From positions 38,973,501 through 39,037,500 of the forward strand of contig NC_056760.1 in NCBI RefSeq assembly GCF_018687715.1: a stretch of DNA of 64,000 bases, given 5' to 3'. A program made the translations under genes and the position numbers. The stretch comes from Carya illinoinensis. Lineage: Eukaryota > Streptophyta > Magnoliopsida > Fagales > Juglandaceae. Under the pieces are notes generated by a model, which searched no databases, was not told the DNA's origin, and saw only the letters and a program-made list of their open reading frames with translations. Shown here piece by piece: positions 47,095 through 59,045 of this stretch (its first letter is position 1; each line of letters opens with the position of its first letter).

Positions 47095-50000
47095 GTGAAA
47101 TCTTCTAATAGCAAGTTGAAAAAGATTATGAAAGTACATAAGCTGAAGATGTTTGTGATTGCGGAACCTTTTTTACGTGATGAACAATTGGATGATGTTA
47201 AAAAAATGCTTGATTTTGATTATGGGTTTTCAAATGGTGCGTGGAATGGGAAATTGTGGATATTGTGGATGAATGATGTTAATGTAAGCATGGTTAGTTG
47301 TGGAAGTCAGCAAATTTCTATTCTTGTGGCTGATGGTGGGATGAAGTGTAAAATTTCTTTTGTGTATGCCAAATGTTTATATGAGCAACAACTGGTGTTG
47401 TGGGAACTTTCCAGGGAAAGCAATTCTAATGAACCTTGGTTAGTAACAGGGGATTTTAATATTATAGCGAATGATGGGGAGAGACGTGGTGGTAGGCCAC
47501 GACCTGTGATGGCCACGGAGGAGTTTAATTCTTGGACACATAATTGTGGATTAATGGAATTAAAATTCTTGGGTAAGAGTTATTCATGGTGTAATGGGCA
47601 TGCTGGTAATACACAGAGTTAGGCTCGTTTGGATCGTTCCTTGGTAGATCAAAATTTTTTTGATGCATTTCCAGATTCAGTTATGTGATATTTGCCTCAT
47701 ACGTCATCGGATCATGCTCCTATGGTCATTTCGTTGGTGAAAAATGTTGAACGCTATGGGCCGTCACCATTCCATTTTCAGCAAATGTGGGTGGATCATG
47801 TTGATTTTGCTAGATGTGTTCATGAGGCTTGGGATCAAACTGATGTCGGTGGTGCTCTCATGAAACTGGTGGCAAAATTAAAAAGGGTGAGAGTAGCTTT
47901 AAAAGGATGGAATAAGGTAGTTTTTGGGTGGACGAGTGGGCACATTCAGGAGTTGGAGGATCGCATAGAGAGGCTGGATGAGCAGTTGCAAGTGAGGTAT
48001 GAAGAAGAAGTGGAGCTTGACCTGTTGGCTTCAAAGATGGAACTGGATACCTGGACTCATCGTGAAGAAATTCGGTTGGCTCAGTGTGCTAAAGTTAGAT
48101 GGTGGAAGCATGGTGATAAAAATTCCCGGTATTTTCATGCTATTCTCAATAAAAGGAAGCAAACAAGGATTATGGAGATGAGTTTGACTAATGGTACTAC
48201 GTTAAAGACACCGCAAGAAATTCATGATGGTGCCGTGAAATATTTCATGGATTTTTTGGGACAATCTACTAGTGTAGTACTTCTGGATTTGGGGGATTTA
48301 GTTTCTAATGTGATTTCGGATGAGGATAATTTGAGGCTTTGTTCTTTGCTTACAGAAGAAGAGGTGAAACAAGCAGTCTTCAGTATTCCTATAGAGAGTA
48401 GTCCAAGCTCGGATGGATTTGGTTCAGGTTTCTATCGTTCTTGTTGGGATATTGTGCATGTGGAGGTGGTGGAGGCTGTATGGGATTTTTTTAAGGGAGT
48501 TCCTCTCCCTAGATTCTATACGGCTTCTTTTGTTGTGCTTATTCCAAAAATGGCTCAGCTGACGGGATTTGATAAGTTCCATCCTATCAATTTATGTTCC
48601 ATTTTTTACAAAACCTGCACTAAGGTTTTGGTGGCAAGGCTTGCCCCTTTATTGCTTGCTTTGATCTCCTCTGAACAGTGTGCATTTATTCAAGGTAGAA
48701 GTATTTTCGATAATATCAGTCTCACACAAGAGATTGTGCATTCTCTTAACAAAAAGGCGTTGGGTGGTAATGTTATTTTGAAACTTGATATGGCCAAGGC
48801 TTATGATAGAGTGGAGTGGGAGTTTTTGTTACATGTGTTGGCAGGCTTTGGTTTTTCCCCTTCTGTTAATGCTATGATTAAAAATTGTATTGTTTCGCCT
48901 TGGTATTCAGTCATGATGAATGGGACGTCTCGAGATTTCTTTCAAGGAGGTCGTGATTTGCGACAGGGGGATCCATTATCTCCATATCTTTTTATCATTA
49001 TGGAGGAAGTTTTTTCTCGATTACTAAAGAAAAATTTTTTGTGTGGCAATATTAAGAGTTTCTCGCATCCGAGAGGTGTGCCTCTTGTTTCTCACCTTCT
49101 TAATGCAGATGGTGTAGTTATTTTCACTAATGGAAGGAAAAAGTCGATGCGAGAATTGATGAAGGTTATTGAGACTTATGAGTCTTGGTCCAGGCAGCGA
49201 GTGAGCAAGGAGAAGACGTCAATATATTTTGCGAAGTAATTCTCTATAAGGCAGAAGAGGGATCTTATCAATATCACTGGTTTTATAGAAGGTAATTTTC
49301 CTTTTACCTATCTTGGTGCACTGATTGTTACTGGAAGGCTTACTAATTTACATTTAGATCCTATTCTTAATCGGGTGAGGAATAAGCTTGGGGGGTGGAA
49401 ATTAAAGTGTCTCTCTGTTGGGGGCAAATTGATTTTGTTGAAGCATGTTTTGTCGAGTATGCCTATTCATATTATGTCTATCCTTCAATTGCCAAAAGGG
49501 ATTTTGAAAATTCTAAACAGGCTTCTCAGTTCATTTTTTTGGGGTGAAAAAGATGGAAAGGAAAAAAAGAAATGGGTGGGATGGAAGTCGATGTGTAAGC
49601 CGACTGAAGAGGGGGGAATTGGCCTTCGTGATTTTGATGACGTTCAAACTTCTCTACACATGAAATTTGCATGGAAAATTATGACTGGGAGTGATCTTTG
49701 GTCACAATTTTTTCGTGCTAAATATGTTGGGGATAACCATGTCTCCTTAATAGACCCTAAAAAGGGTTCAAGATTTTTGAAAATGGTGGTTAAATGTAGT
49801 CCAACATTGTTAGATAATTTGAAATGGAGAGTCTGGGATGGGAATATTTCTTTTTGGTGGGATAACTGGTTAAATGAAGGTCCTCTTACTAATTCTTATA
49901 CAGTGATTGATGAGCCAAAGATGATGTTGGTTGATGTTAGAGTTGAAAATGGTTGGGATATTGAAGTTTTGGAAAGATTAGTGGGAACACAAAAAACGGA

Positions 50001-50412
50001 GGAGATTTGTAGTTTTTTGGGTGCTCAAAAAGATGGACAGGATTTACTTGTTTGGATTCATAATAAAGATGGATGTTTTACTACTAAAAGTGCATGGCAG
50101 TGTGTTCGGGTTAATGCACCAATGGTGCCTTGGGCTAAGTGGGTATGGCATGAAGCTCTACCAAAACAAAATCTCCATTTTAATGTGGAAGGCTTTTCAT
50201 AACAATTTAAGTGTTGATGATAGGTTGAGGAGAATGGGTATACCTATTACTTCCAAGTGTAATTGTTGTGACCGAGGAGTCTATGAAGATTTAAACCACG
50301 TTCTTGTTGCAGGTGATGTGGCTTCTGAGATTTGGAAGAGGTTTTCTCTTATCTTGGGAATTCCTTATGATCCAAATAAACGATGGTTTGAATTGGTGTT
50401 AATGTGGTTTAG
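47095..50412 (+). pseudogene. LINE ORF2: endonuclease and reverse transcriptase
   Basis: Endonuclease (47095-47720): MFVIAEPFL, YAKCLYEQQLVLWEL, LVTGDFNIIANDGERRGG, LGKSYSWCNG, then a stop and SSDHAPMV. RT frame (47692-49239): FHFQQMWVDH, KVRWWKHGDKNSRYFHAIL, ESSPSSDGFGSGFYRSCWDI, CAFIQGRSIFDNISLTQE, LKLDMAKAYDRVEWEFLL, LRQGDPLSPYLF. The catalytic YADD box reads NADG, so the RT is dead. After a stop at 49239 the C-terminal part continues (49375-50202; FFWGEKDGKEKKKWVGW, KPTEEGGIGLRDFDDVQTS), with a frame change near 50180 into the zf-RVT region (MGIPITSKCNCCDRG, LNHVLVAGDVASEIWKRF). Confidence 0.9.
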
Positions 50413-51303
50413 ACGGGTGATTGAGCTGAAATATTGCATGTTTTAGCTATTTAAAACCAATGTATTTTAAATTCTTTGTGATACTATTATTGGTTTTAGA
50501 TGGAAAAAAGGTTAATAAGCATAAATACGAGTTGTGATTTTTAATTGATTGATATCATGTTTATGCTTAATTTTATTACTATGATTTAATTGAACAATAT
50601 TTCCTCACATATATAATCTATTTTTTTATAATCTAGTTTTTTTTTTTTAATTTGTATTTGAGTGCTATTTTTATCTCTTATTTTCAGTTCAAATAAAATT
50701 CACATGAAGGAAGCGGTGTACTTCAGCAGCTAAAAAAGAAAAGATGAAGATTTTTGGTGGAGTGTGAATGTAAGAGGCGGCAGCTTGTTGATAGCTTCGG
50801 TTGGTGCAGCTAAAGCGAACTGGAAGTGCTTAATCCTCCAATACTGAAAATGTAGTAGTTGATATTCAAGCAAAATCAAATAAAGTTGATGGCTTCGGTT
50901 GTTGGTGCATGAGTTGAATTTATTAGTCGGTTGGTGTGAAAAGAAAGAAAGGAAATCGGTAGACAAAAGGAAATGGGGCTGGCTGAAACGTGAAGGCATG
51001 TGGGCTGGAAAAAAATAAAAAAAGAAAGAAAGAGAGGTGTCGTGATTGAGGGGAGTAAAGAGAGAAATCGGTGGAGAGAAAGTGAGGGTGATTCATTGAA
51101 GAGAGCACGCTTGACTTTATAAAAAGGGGACGTTGGATTAAGAGAAGAGGGTTGCCATGCATTACTTGGATTGGAGGGAGTTGTACATTGAATCTAAGTG
51201 CCGTGCTTGACTTGTGGAGAGTGACAGAGTTGGTGGTGATTATTTGTGAGAAGTCGGTTGGAGTGAATTGGGATTGGAGGAGTTTGGCACCGACTTGAGG
51301 CAG

Positions 51304-51341
<38 letters not shown>

Positions 51342-52589
51342 CTAGACGGAAGAGATATGGAGGGAGGGTGAGAAGAGAATGGTGCAGGCGAGAGAGATAA
51401 TTTTGATTGGGTGAGTGGAAGAGTCAGTGGGTGCAGGGAATTTGCAGGAGGGTCGGTGCTGTTTTTGAAAGGAGTCAGTTGGTGGGGAGTTTCCAGAAAT
51501 AGAGAGGGTGAGAAGAGAGGGTACGTGTAGGAGTTGAGAGGGGGACGTGTATCTGATGATTGATGATTTGTAGGAGGGTGAGTAGAGAGGTAGACGTGTA
51601 GGTGGTGATTTGCTAGAGTGATTTACGTGGGCTCTCATTAAAGAAAAGAAGTCGAGAGATGGAGAGGGAGCCATGATTGGGTGAGTGAAAGAAAGTAGTC
51701 GGTGGTCATGTATTATGTAAAGGGGGATGGGATTAAGGAGTGAATCGGTCATTTGTCAAAAGGGAGAAGTCGGCTGGAGCTGGGAATATCGTTTCCAAAG
51801 GAAAAAGATTGGGATTAGTTTGATTGCGTGGGATTTATTCCTCTGTATCAACTAGATTCCAAATTTTGTTATTTCTAAATTGTTGCTTAGTATTTCTTAT
51901 ATTTTATTTTAGTTTTCTAATAAAGAATATTTATGTGATTTCTATAGTACTTGTAATGAATATGTTTGGTTAAATTTTCATACAAAGGTTAGAGGTGAAG
52001 TTTAATGATTTAAATATTTTTTTTGGATCCACGTAAAATTTATTCTGCGAGTTTGATCGATTGAAGGATTTTATTATTGGATATTTTGATTATCTATATA
52101 TTTATCTTGATTCATTGTGATTTTCGAATACAGTGAATGCTTGAGGAATCCCTATAATATTCAAATAGATTTGTGAATGTTTTAATCATCAATCGTTCAC
52201 ACTCAATCATAAGCGACTATTTTTCTTGATCTTAAATGTTAAATTTTCCAATTAAACGGAATCATTATTCTAGTTTAATTGAAATAAATCAATCAGAAAC
52301 AATATCATACATTATTAGACGGATCCTCGAAACCTTAGTCTTTCTTTTTATCAATTCATTTTATCATTTTAGTTTGATTCATTTATTTTATAAGTCTTCA
52401 TCTTTATATTCGATTATACGTTTCTTTTAGTAATTTCGTTTCATTGTCTGAATTTATTTTCTTTATCACAAAAGTCAATCACTGTGGATTCGATCCTGTA
52501 AGATACTACAACACCTGTATACTTGCAGGTAAAACTGTACTAAATTTTTGGTTCATTAATTTGAATCAAAGTTTACGTGCAACAACGGG
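50413..52589. repeat. Solo LTR with 5-bp target duplication
   Basis: ACGGG at 50413-50417 and 52585-52589 flanks a 2167-bp unit (50418-52584) that opens TGATTGAGCTGAAATATTGC and closes GTTTACGTGCAACA. There is no primer-binding site, polypurine tract or internal region, so this is a solo LTR left by LTR-LTR recombination. Removing it with one duplication copy restores the LINE ORF2 frame (MWFRR continuing into AFTKSQ). Inside are an AT-rich start, a GGGAG/GTCGG-rich middle and a TA microsatellite (51307-51339). A related LTR start occurs at 39374. Confidence 0.92.
51307..51339. repeat. TA-dinucleotide microsatellite
   Basis: About 33 bp of uninterrupted TA repeats inside the solo LTR. Confidence 0.95.
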
Positions 52590-53354
52590 CGTTTACCAAA
52601 TCCCAGGTGGGTAATATTTTGGGCCTTATTCCTTCTATTATTGTTTGGAAATTGTGGCAATGCAGGTGTAAGGCACGGATGGAAGGTAAATCCATATCAA
52701 CCGAAGAGATTTGGAGGTCTATTTGTGTGTGGCTAAGAAAAGTGCAAAATTCCTTAACAAAAGTTACAAAGATTGGTTTTGCTGATGAGGAAAGGTTGAG
52801 GGATTTGAACATACCAGTTTTACCTATTAAAAAGGTGCAGGTTAAATTGGTTTGTTGGGAAAAGCCTTAAAATGGTTGTAGCCTCGGTAATCCAGGAAGT
52901 TCAGGTGCGGGGGGTATTATTCAGGATTTGCAGGGCAATATGGTGCTGTCCTTTTCGTGCTCTCTTGGGGTGGGCTCTAATAACCATGCTGAATTGAAAT
53001 CATTGTTAATTGGGTTGAAATATTGCCGAGTGTTGGGTCTACATCAGGTGGACATTGAGTCTGATTCCATGATTTGTGTATCTTGAGTTCAGAAGAAACA
53101 TTGTGGAGTTTGGTATTTGGAAGATTTTTGGGAGGAGGCTATGAGACTGTACGAAGGTGGGGATTTTGTTATTAACCATGTTTATAGAGAAGGAAATGCA
53201 CCGACTGATTTTTTTAGCTAAAATTAGAGCTCAAGGCTCAACCTTGGTTTGGCGATCTTTGTTACATGTTCCAAATTTTCTTAGAGGTTTGATTCGCATG
53301 GATAAATTGCCTTGCCTTATGTTAGAGGTAATTAAGTTGTTTAGAGGTCATTAA
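52590..53354 (+). pseudogene. LINE ORF2 3' part: RNase H region
   Basis: Continues the LINE frame after the solo LTR: VGNILGLIPSIIVWKLWQCR, then an RNase H-like domain with GAGGIIQDLQGNMVLSFSCS, NNHAELKSLLIGLKYCRVLG, DIESDSMICVS and a stop, then HVYREGNAPTDFLAK. The N-terminal Asp block of the RNase H (usually NTDG) is ruined. It ends in LRGLIRMDKLPCLML, the same C-terminus type as the minus LINE. Confidence 0.85.
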
Positions 53355-53582
53355 GTTGTTTTATGGCTTAAAGGTTTGTTCTTGTTGGTAGGGAGATTTA
53401 TTTTAAGGCATGTATTTTTTATTCTATCTTTATTGGTTCTTATGTAATTTTGGTATTCCTCCGCCAGAAGTGAGGATTTTTTCTTAATAAATTTGGGAAG
53501 GGGTCAGTCTTGGACATGTGGCCCTAACTCTTCTTAAAAAAAAATAAAAATAAATAAACAAATAAATAAAAATAAAAAATAA

Positions 53583-54456
53583 CCACACAATGATGCACAT
53601 ACTCAACAAAAAGATTCAACAGAGTAGATTGGGCAATAGGGACCTGATCTATAGGATCAACTCATCAGAACAACATGAGAAAAATGAATAAATTTAACTA
53701 GAATAGCGTCTTGGATGAAACTTCAACCAATAAACAGATTTCTTGGAGGACCTTGCATTCAAAAGGCATTAAATTGATGAGTCAGGCCAGATCTAATACA
53801 AAATAATCATAGATCTCTAACCCACCGAATCCAAAATTAATCCTAAGATTCAAATTCCACCAAACTCTAAAACCCATCACAATCGAATACTCTTCAAAAT
53901 GTAAAAACTCTGTTTTTACATTGATGGTGCTGTATAAACATCCACTAAAAATAAATTTGTGTTTTTTTTTTTTTTTTATATAAATGTAAGGGAAAAAACC
54001 ATTATACATAAACTCTGAATCTTTCATCCAAGTTACATCTGTCATTGCTCAAATTTCAGTGGGATCATTTGTTCATAACAGATACAACTTTGATATAAAA
54101 AGTTATTGAAACAGGATCTTACAGTTTCATTAGGAACAACTGCATATCTCACTGACGGTGAGACCCAAGTTTTGCCCATCCAAAGAAACATTTACAACAG
54201 ATTCAAAAATCAAGAAAAATATTGTTGATTTACAAACCAAAAAGAAGTATTTACAACAGAGAGAACAAACATACTCATAAAAATATTACAGATCTAACCC
54301 ATAAAAATATTCCTCAAATATTCTCATCAAAACAAACCCAAAATCAACAAAGAGGGAAATACACAAACAAAGAGAATAAGACATACCCGTGGATGAAAAC
54401 GATGGCACAAGGATAAAAACGATGCTTTGATCGGCAAAGGAGGCTAGGGTTTCGGC

Positions 54457-54526
<70 letters not shown>

Positions 54527-54884
54527 AGAGTGAGACGAGGACAAAAACAGAGCCACAAAATAGAGACGACGGCACGAGGATGAAGACGACACTTTGATCA
54601 GTAGAGTAAGCTAGGTTTCAGCGAGAGAGTGAGCAAGATGAAGTGAGGGGGGCGGAAGCTTGAAGATAATGAAAACCTAATGAACACGAGAGAGTTGAAA
54701 ACTTAAAACTCTGGTTTTTACATAAACTCGGGTATCGAATTTTAAAAGCTGTACCCGGGTTAGACAATCCGTATCCGGACCAGACAGATCCAGGTTCTGC
54801 AATAAGGGTTTCAGACTGGATTGAATCCGGGTTTCGGGTTCCTAACCGGGCCAGATTTAAATCCAGCCCAGTTGAACAATCCTA
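53583..54884. other. Right internal part of the hAT-like element
   Basis: Non-coding sequence between the LINE tail and the right terminus. A GA microsatellite of about 64 bp lies at 54459-54522, and AACCCGGG/GGGTTCC words cluster near the end. Confidence 0.55.
54459..54522. repeat. GA-dinucleotide microsatellite
   Basis: About 32 uninterrupted GA units. Open frames across it (poly Ser-Leu) are composition artefacts. Confidence 0.95.
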
Positions 54885-54892
54885 GGGTAGAG

Positions 54893-54965
54893 GTGTTTAT
54901 GCCACCAAGTCAGAGTACGAGCGGGGACTAGCTGGGGCACTCACGGCAACCCCAGCGGCATCCAT
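54893..54965 (-). pseudogene. LINE ORF1 5' end, split by the hAT-like element
   Basis: Starts at 54965 with MDAAGVAVSAPASPRSYSDL followed by an in-frame stop, a typical plant LINE ORF1 opening. The frame continues on the other side of the hAT-like element at 46991 (KVEVPLCPLKVFEGVPYVSF) when one target-duplication copy is removed. The sequence from here to about 55045 is the LINE 5' leader. Confidence 0.7.
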
Positions 54966-55045
54966 GCGACAGAAACTCAAAGAGAGAAAACCCTAGCAAA
55001 GCCCTCAAGGATATGTCACACCAAGAGGCAGCGCCGTCTAGGCTT

Positions 55046-55158
55046 AGATTCGCCGATCTAAATCCATTGAAGGTGAAGCTGATATCTTCTGAAGCTACGA
55101 AGCCTACCAGCAGAGACAACAATATTCCAAGCTTCAAAAACATGGCTATATTTTGCAT
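55046..55158 (-). pseudogene. LecRK pseudogene C (first ~37 codons), cut by LINE
   Basis: Start at 55158: MQNIAMFLKLGILLSLLVGF, the same signal peptide as copy A, then SEDISFTFNGFRSANLSL, the first strand of the lectin domain. At about 55045 the sequence switches to the LINE 5' leader. The remainder of this receptor gene is not found on the other side of the LINE (left of 41802), so deletion followed or accompanied the insertion. Confidence 0.8.
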
Positions 55159-56370
55159 ACACCTCTCTCTTCCTCACACGGTTTCTTAGTTTCAAGTAAA
55201 TGCAGCGTTTGGTTACATATCCGTCATTTCAAGATGAAGAAGTTTTGAGTTTTTGCATTCTCACCCACTTTGTGAATTTCCCATAATCACCGTGGAATAT
55301 CCACTTAAATTCCACCCAAGTTTCTACGGCCCGGGCCCCCATGAAATACGAAAGAAACAACAAAAATTTATACACAGAATCTCTCATCTCCACGACAAAA
55401 TAGGGGGATAAGTCTAGATTTATGCATATTTGGAGTCGCATGACAAATCTAAATAATTTGCATTTTCAAACTTGGATACATGTGTGATTGCAATTAATAT
55501 GGTCTATGGTCTCTGTATGATGAATGGACAGTTATATCAAAGTGCAGCAGCCGTGGGATCATCTTAGCTGCCATTCTCTAACGCGTGGGAAGACTTCAAA
55601 TGTGTCAATTTTAGACAATTTTGATGTGGACAGTGGAAAGCAAAAATCCAGTGCCCAACTGCCCGTTACTCTTCTAGACCGGTGGTGGACCGGCCTTTTT
55701 TTTTTCGCTACTAATCATATCTTTTGACACGTAGAACATACTTTTATTTATTTATTTTTTAAATATAATTTTATTTATTTAGTATTTAATGAATAGGCAG
55801 GTACTTAAAACATATCATATCAATATTATATATAATTAAAAATAATATGATTTAAAATAAAGAGCATTATTCTAATATTATATTTAATTAAAAATAAAGA
55901 AACCCAAGGGGCAAGGTCAAGGATTGTACCGTTGATATCACTTGGCAATTTCCTATGCAAAAAACAGCTCCGAAGCAAGGAGAAAATAAAGAAGAAAGTT
56001 CGTAAAGTGAATCTTAACTAAATTGCCCTTTCCGATAAGCAAACAAGCTGTCTTTATGAGATGCCTTGGTAATTCGTTATTTCTCTACTGCATGGTTTCT
56101 TCTCACGCACCAGCGTCAGAGGGGATATCAGTTATGACTTAATAATAACAAGTTTCCAGGAAATTAGATTGACTAAACAGACCATTCATCCTAGACAGGC
56201 AGTATGGAAAAAATAAATTAAAATCTTTTCGAATCAATAAATAATAAAAAGTGGACCTAATCAGTTCGAGTTAAGGAAGAGAATTTTTAATGATTCAACA
56301 GCAATCATGCATGTAACTGGGCGCTTGACAAACTGGTATAATATATCAGATTGTAAAATTATTATTAATG
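55159..56370 (-). promoter_or_regulatory. 5' flank of LecRK copy C, most complete of the three
   Basis: Collinear with copy A (15092-16005 plus 19724-19825) and copy B (33874-33901 plus 38796-39119). It contains the intact target sites of both copia-derived elements: GGTTTCTTAGTTTC at about 55190 for element 2 and CATTCATCCTAGACAGG at about 56184 for element 1. Long shared upstream DNA shows the three copies arose by segmental duplication rather than retroposition. Core promoter elements were not identified with confidence. Confidence 0.7.
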
Positions 56371-59045
56371 TGACGTAGATTTAAAATATTATATTAAATT
56401 ATTTTTTTTCTAAATTTCTTCAGAGATTTTTCACTAATTTAATCATATTCTTCATTCGATGATTCCCTATATTTCAAATGCAATTTCAGCGCCAAAGTGT
56501 TGAGTAAATGCATGCATGTATAAATCATGTGAATTAGGAGGTAAGTCTTCAAGAGATGCTTAGAGATGTTTTGGCATATTCTGGGATTCTTATGGATAAC
56601 CTTCTTGTTGATGTCAATGACGAAATATGAATTTCACTGCAATGGAGCTATATACGATACCTATTATAATATTTGATAAGAAAAAAAAAAAAAGCACACC
56701 TACACACACAGAAATGGAAAAATGGATGGGCTACTTCTTCTGTGAAGCCTACAAAGAATCTTGGAGCATGTCTTCTGGAACTTCGATCTTCGTCGTTTCG
56801 GTAAAAATCAAGATCAGAGTATTCATTTTCAGTCTAATAAATCTTGAGAAATGCTTTGGGACACGAATTTGTGTCCCGAAATTTTCTTTCTGACTTAATA
56901 ATTAAGAAAGTGTCTTTTAGTGATGTTGGAATTTTTTTTTATTTTTAAAAAAATTTAAAAATATAAAACAAAATGAATGAAAAAAAACATAAAAATTGTT
57001 TTGTCTTAATCGGTGGGTTCTCGGCGGCAACATCCCTCTGCGTAGCAGTATTCATAATTCTTTTGTCTTTGATATCTATCAGTATCTGTTCAAATATCAA
57101 TTTGGATTGTGATAGATGCAACCCATAATCCAATTGGTTCCTCATTTCTAGAGTCTTAACATAATATTCCGTTTACGCAATTAAAATGTAGGGTGCCATA
57201 TTTGAATACTATTCATTATCATTAATTATCATTTATCGTTCCCAAAAGTAGGCCTGAGCTCCGAACTCCAACTCCAATTCAGAGCCAAAATTTTGCTTCG
57301 ACTCCTAATAGAGGTCGGAGTTCAAAGTTGAAATCCAGCCTTCAATCAGAATTACATGAATTTTGTAATGGGCCCAAATAGCCCATTCTGAACCTTAAAA
57401 TTAAAACAAATAATAAATAAAATTAATATAATACATCATTCAAAAACTCCTATACAATGGTTCAAAAATTTGATAATAGTAAAAGTAATCCATTTCAAGC
57501 AGTCCATAAGGAAAAACATATTAAACATTATATAAAAGTAAAAAATAATCTGCAGCACCGTGCTTGGTCGTTGGTGATACCTGGAATTAAGATAAAAAGT
57601 CACAATCAAATTGAATCAATAAAAGGAAAAAAAAATATTTTGATTCAGAAATCATAAAATTTTAAGGGGGTTATCAACTTATCCATACTCCATCAACTAC
57701 ATCCCAACTCCCAACAATTGTCCATCTTAGACTCAAACTATCAGTCATCAACAATTATGTTAGGGTTCACCATTATATATATGAAATCATAAAAAGTAAA
57801 AGTTGAATAGATTTATGAAATCATAAAAAGAATTAAACTCATCTCCTCCCCTTCATTAAACTCATCCTCATCTTCTCTATTTATTGGGAGTAAGAATCGA
57901 CTACTTACACAAGAAGTAGCTGCTATAAAAGTGGGTCTAGATCTCGGTCTCGGTGATGGAATTGTGACATGCAGTTTTCCTTGTGATCTTCCATTAGGTA
58001 AAGCATCCATATCTTAAAAAGAAAAAAAAAAAAAAATTGAAAGGGTTACTATAAATATATAGAAAAAAAAAAAATTAAACTTTAAACCATAAATAATTCT
58101 TTTAAAACTTGTATATTCCACAAGAAAGAAAGGAAAAGTACACATCAACTTATCATCCACTTAATGGTTAATTAGTCTTAATAGCTTAATAGGCAGGTTA
58201 GTTATCACTATGTTATGTGATTGAGAGGAAGGAATCTTTCCATGTGATTAAGGTGAAGAAAACCATTAAAAAAAAAACACAGAGACAAAACTCTCCTTCT
58301 TTCAAATGATATATTGATATCGATCGGCCACACCAAGTAAATTGCCTAACATTTAGGAATACAAAACCCAACACAAATAGGCAACTATCCAAATCCCTAA
58401 AACAAAGGCCAAAGGATAAATGAATAAAATGCATAAACAAATAGTAAAAATTGGCTAAAGATACACAATAATTAGATTATATTAATAAAACACTAAGTCA
58501 GACACATGTAAGTTAGAACATACAATAGTCTCATACAAGTTTAACAAAGAAAGTAACATGGGAGTTAAAATTATAGTTTTTTCTGCACCGAGGGCATATA
58601 TCATGCTAATTTCTTGTTAAGTCATCAAAACGGTGGTCAAGCAGTTTGAGGGTGATGCAGATTTGCAGATCATGTTACAAGATGGAATGGAAAATAATAT
58701 GGTACAGGATACAATAACCCATTGTGGATCGACGAGTGTCGGGACAAGATGCCCAATTTGAATCACAATTTGCCTTAAGCTGTAATTGAGAAGAAGCTTA
58801 CAAAGTCCTTAGATACATCAAAACATCCCCTAGTCAAGGTATTTATAGGACATACAGTGGAAAAATGTTATAAAACTCTTGGGTATCCATGGGTTTCAAG
58901 ACTTCCTAGTCAAGACTTGCTCTAGCCAACAATGTTTCTAGAGAATCTTTTCCAGACCATGGTGTTACGGTTCCTCAATTGCCTATTACTAAAAAACAGT
59001 GCCAACTGCCTACAACTTTTGAGTTTCTTACAACAGCAATCTAAC

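Larger units (their letters stand above)
47095..53582 (+). mobile_element. 5'-truncated L1-type LINE (plus strand) with A-rich tail
   Basis: Begins inside ORF2 (endonuclease N-terminus already partly missing), runs through RT, zinc-finger and RNase H, and ends in an A-rich tail AAAAAAAAATAAAAATAAAT (53536-53582). 5' truncation and an A-rich tail are normal for LINE insertions. No target duplication was recognised. The element lies inside the hAT-like transposon and is itself split by a solo LTR at 50418-52584. Confidence 0.85.
46992..54892. mobile_element. hAT-like element with 8-bp target duplication, host to a LINE
   Basis: GGGTAGAG at 46992-46999 and again at 54885-54892 is an 8-bp target duplication, the hAT length. 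The element (47000-54884) starts TATGACTGTTCATCTGGG and, on the other strand, its right end starts TAGGATTGTTCAACTGGG: 15 of 18 positions match. Both ends are rich in AACCCGGG/GGGTATC words (47020-47080; 54725-54860). Its own content is only about 95 bp on the left and 1.3 kb on the right; the rest is a LINE and a solo LTR. No transposase is seen, so it is non-autonomous. The host LINE ORF1 frame resumes after removing one duplication copy. Confidence 0.85.
41802..55045 (-). mobile_element. L1-type LINE (minus strand), interrupted
   Basis: A plant L1-like LINE running right to left: 5' end near 55045 joined to LecRK C, ORF1 start at 54965, ORF1 continuing across a hAT-like insertion (47000-54884) to about 46335, ORF2 endonuclease at 45780-46271, RT start to about 44966, a replaced segment (43666-44965), then the C-terminal RT part, zinc-finger and RNase H to about 41930, and a short A-tail (T run 41802-41807 on this strand). 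The LINE is thus nearly full length but has lost its RT core. Confidence 0.8.

Noticed and set aside
54286..54592. Ser-Leu repeat frames
   Set aside because: Pure GA microsatellite artefact.
57813..58010. Short minus frame beginning MDALPNGRSQGKL as a gene
   Set aside because: It has a possible splice donor but no partner exon or recognised family; mentioned only inside the intergenic entry.
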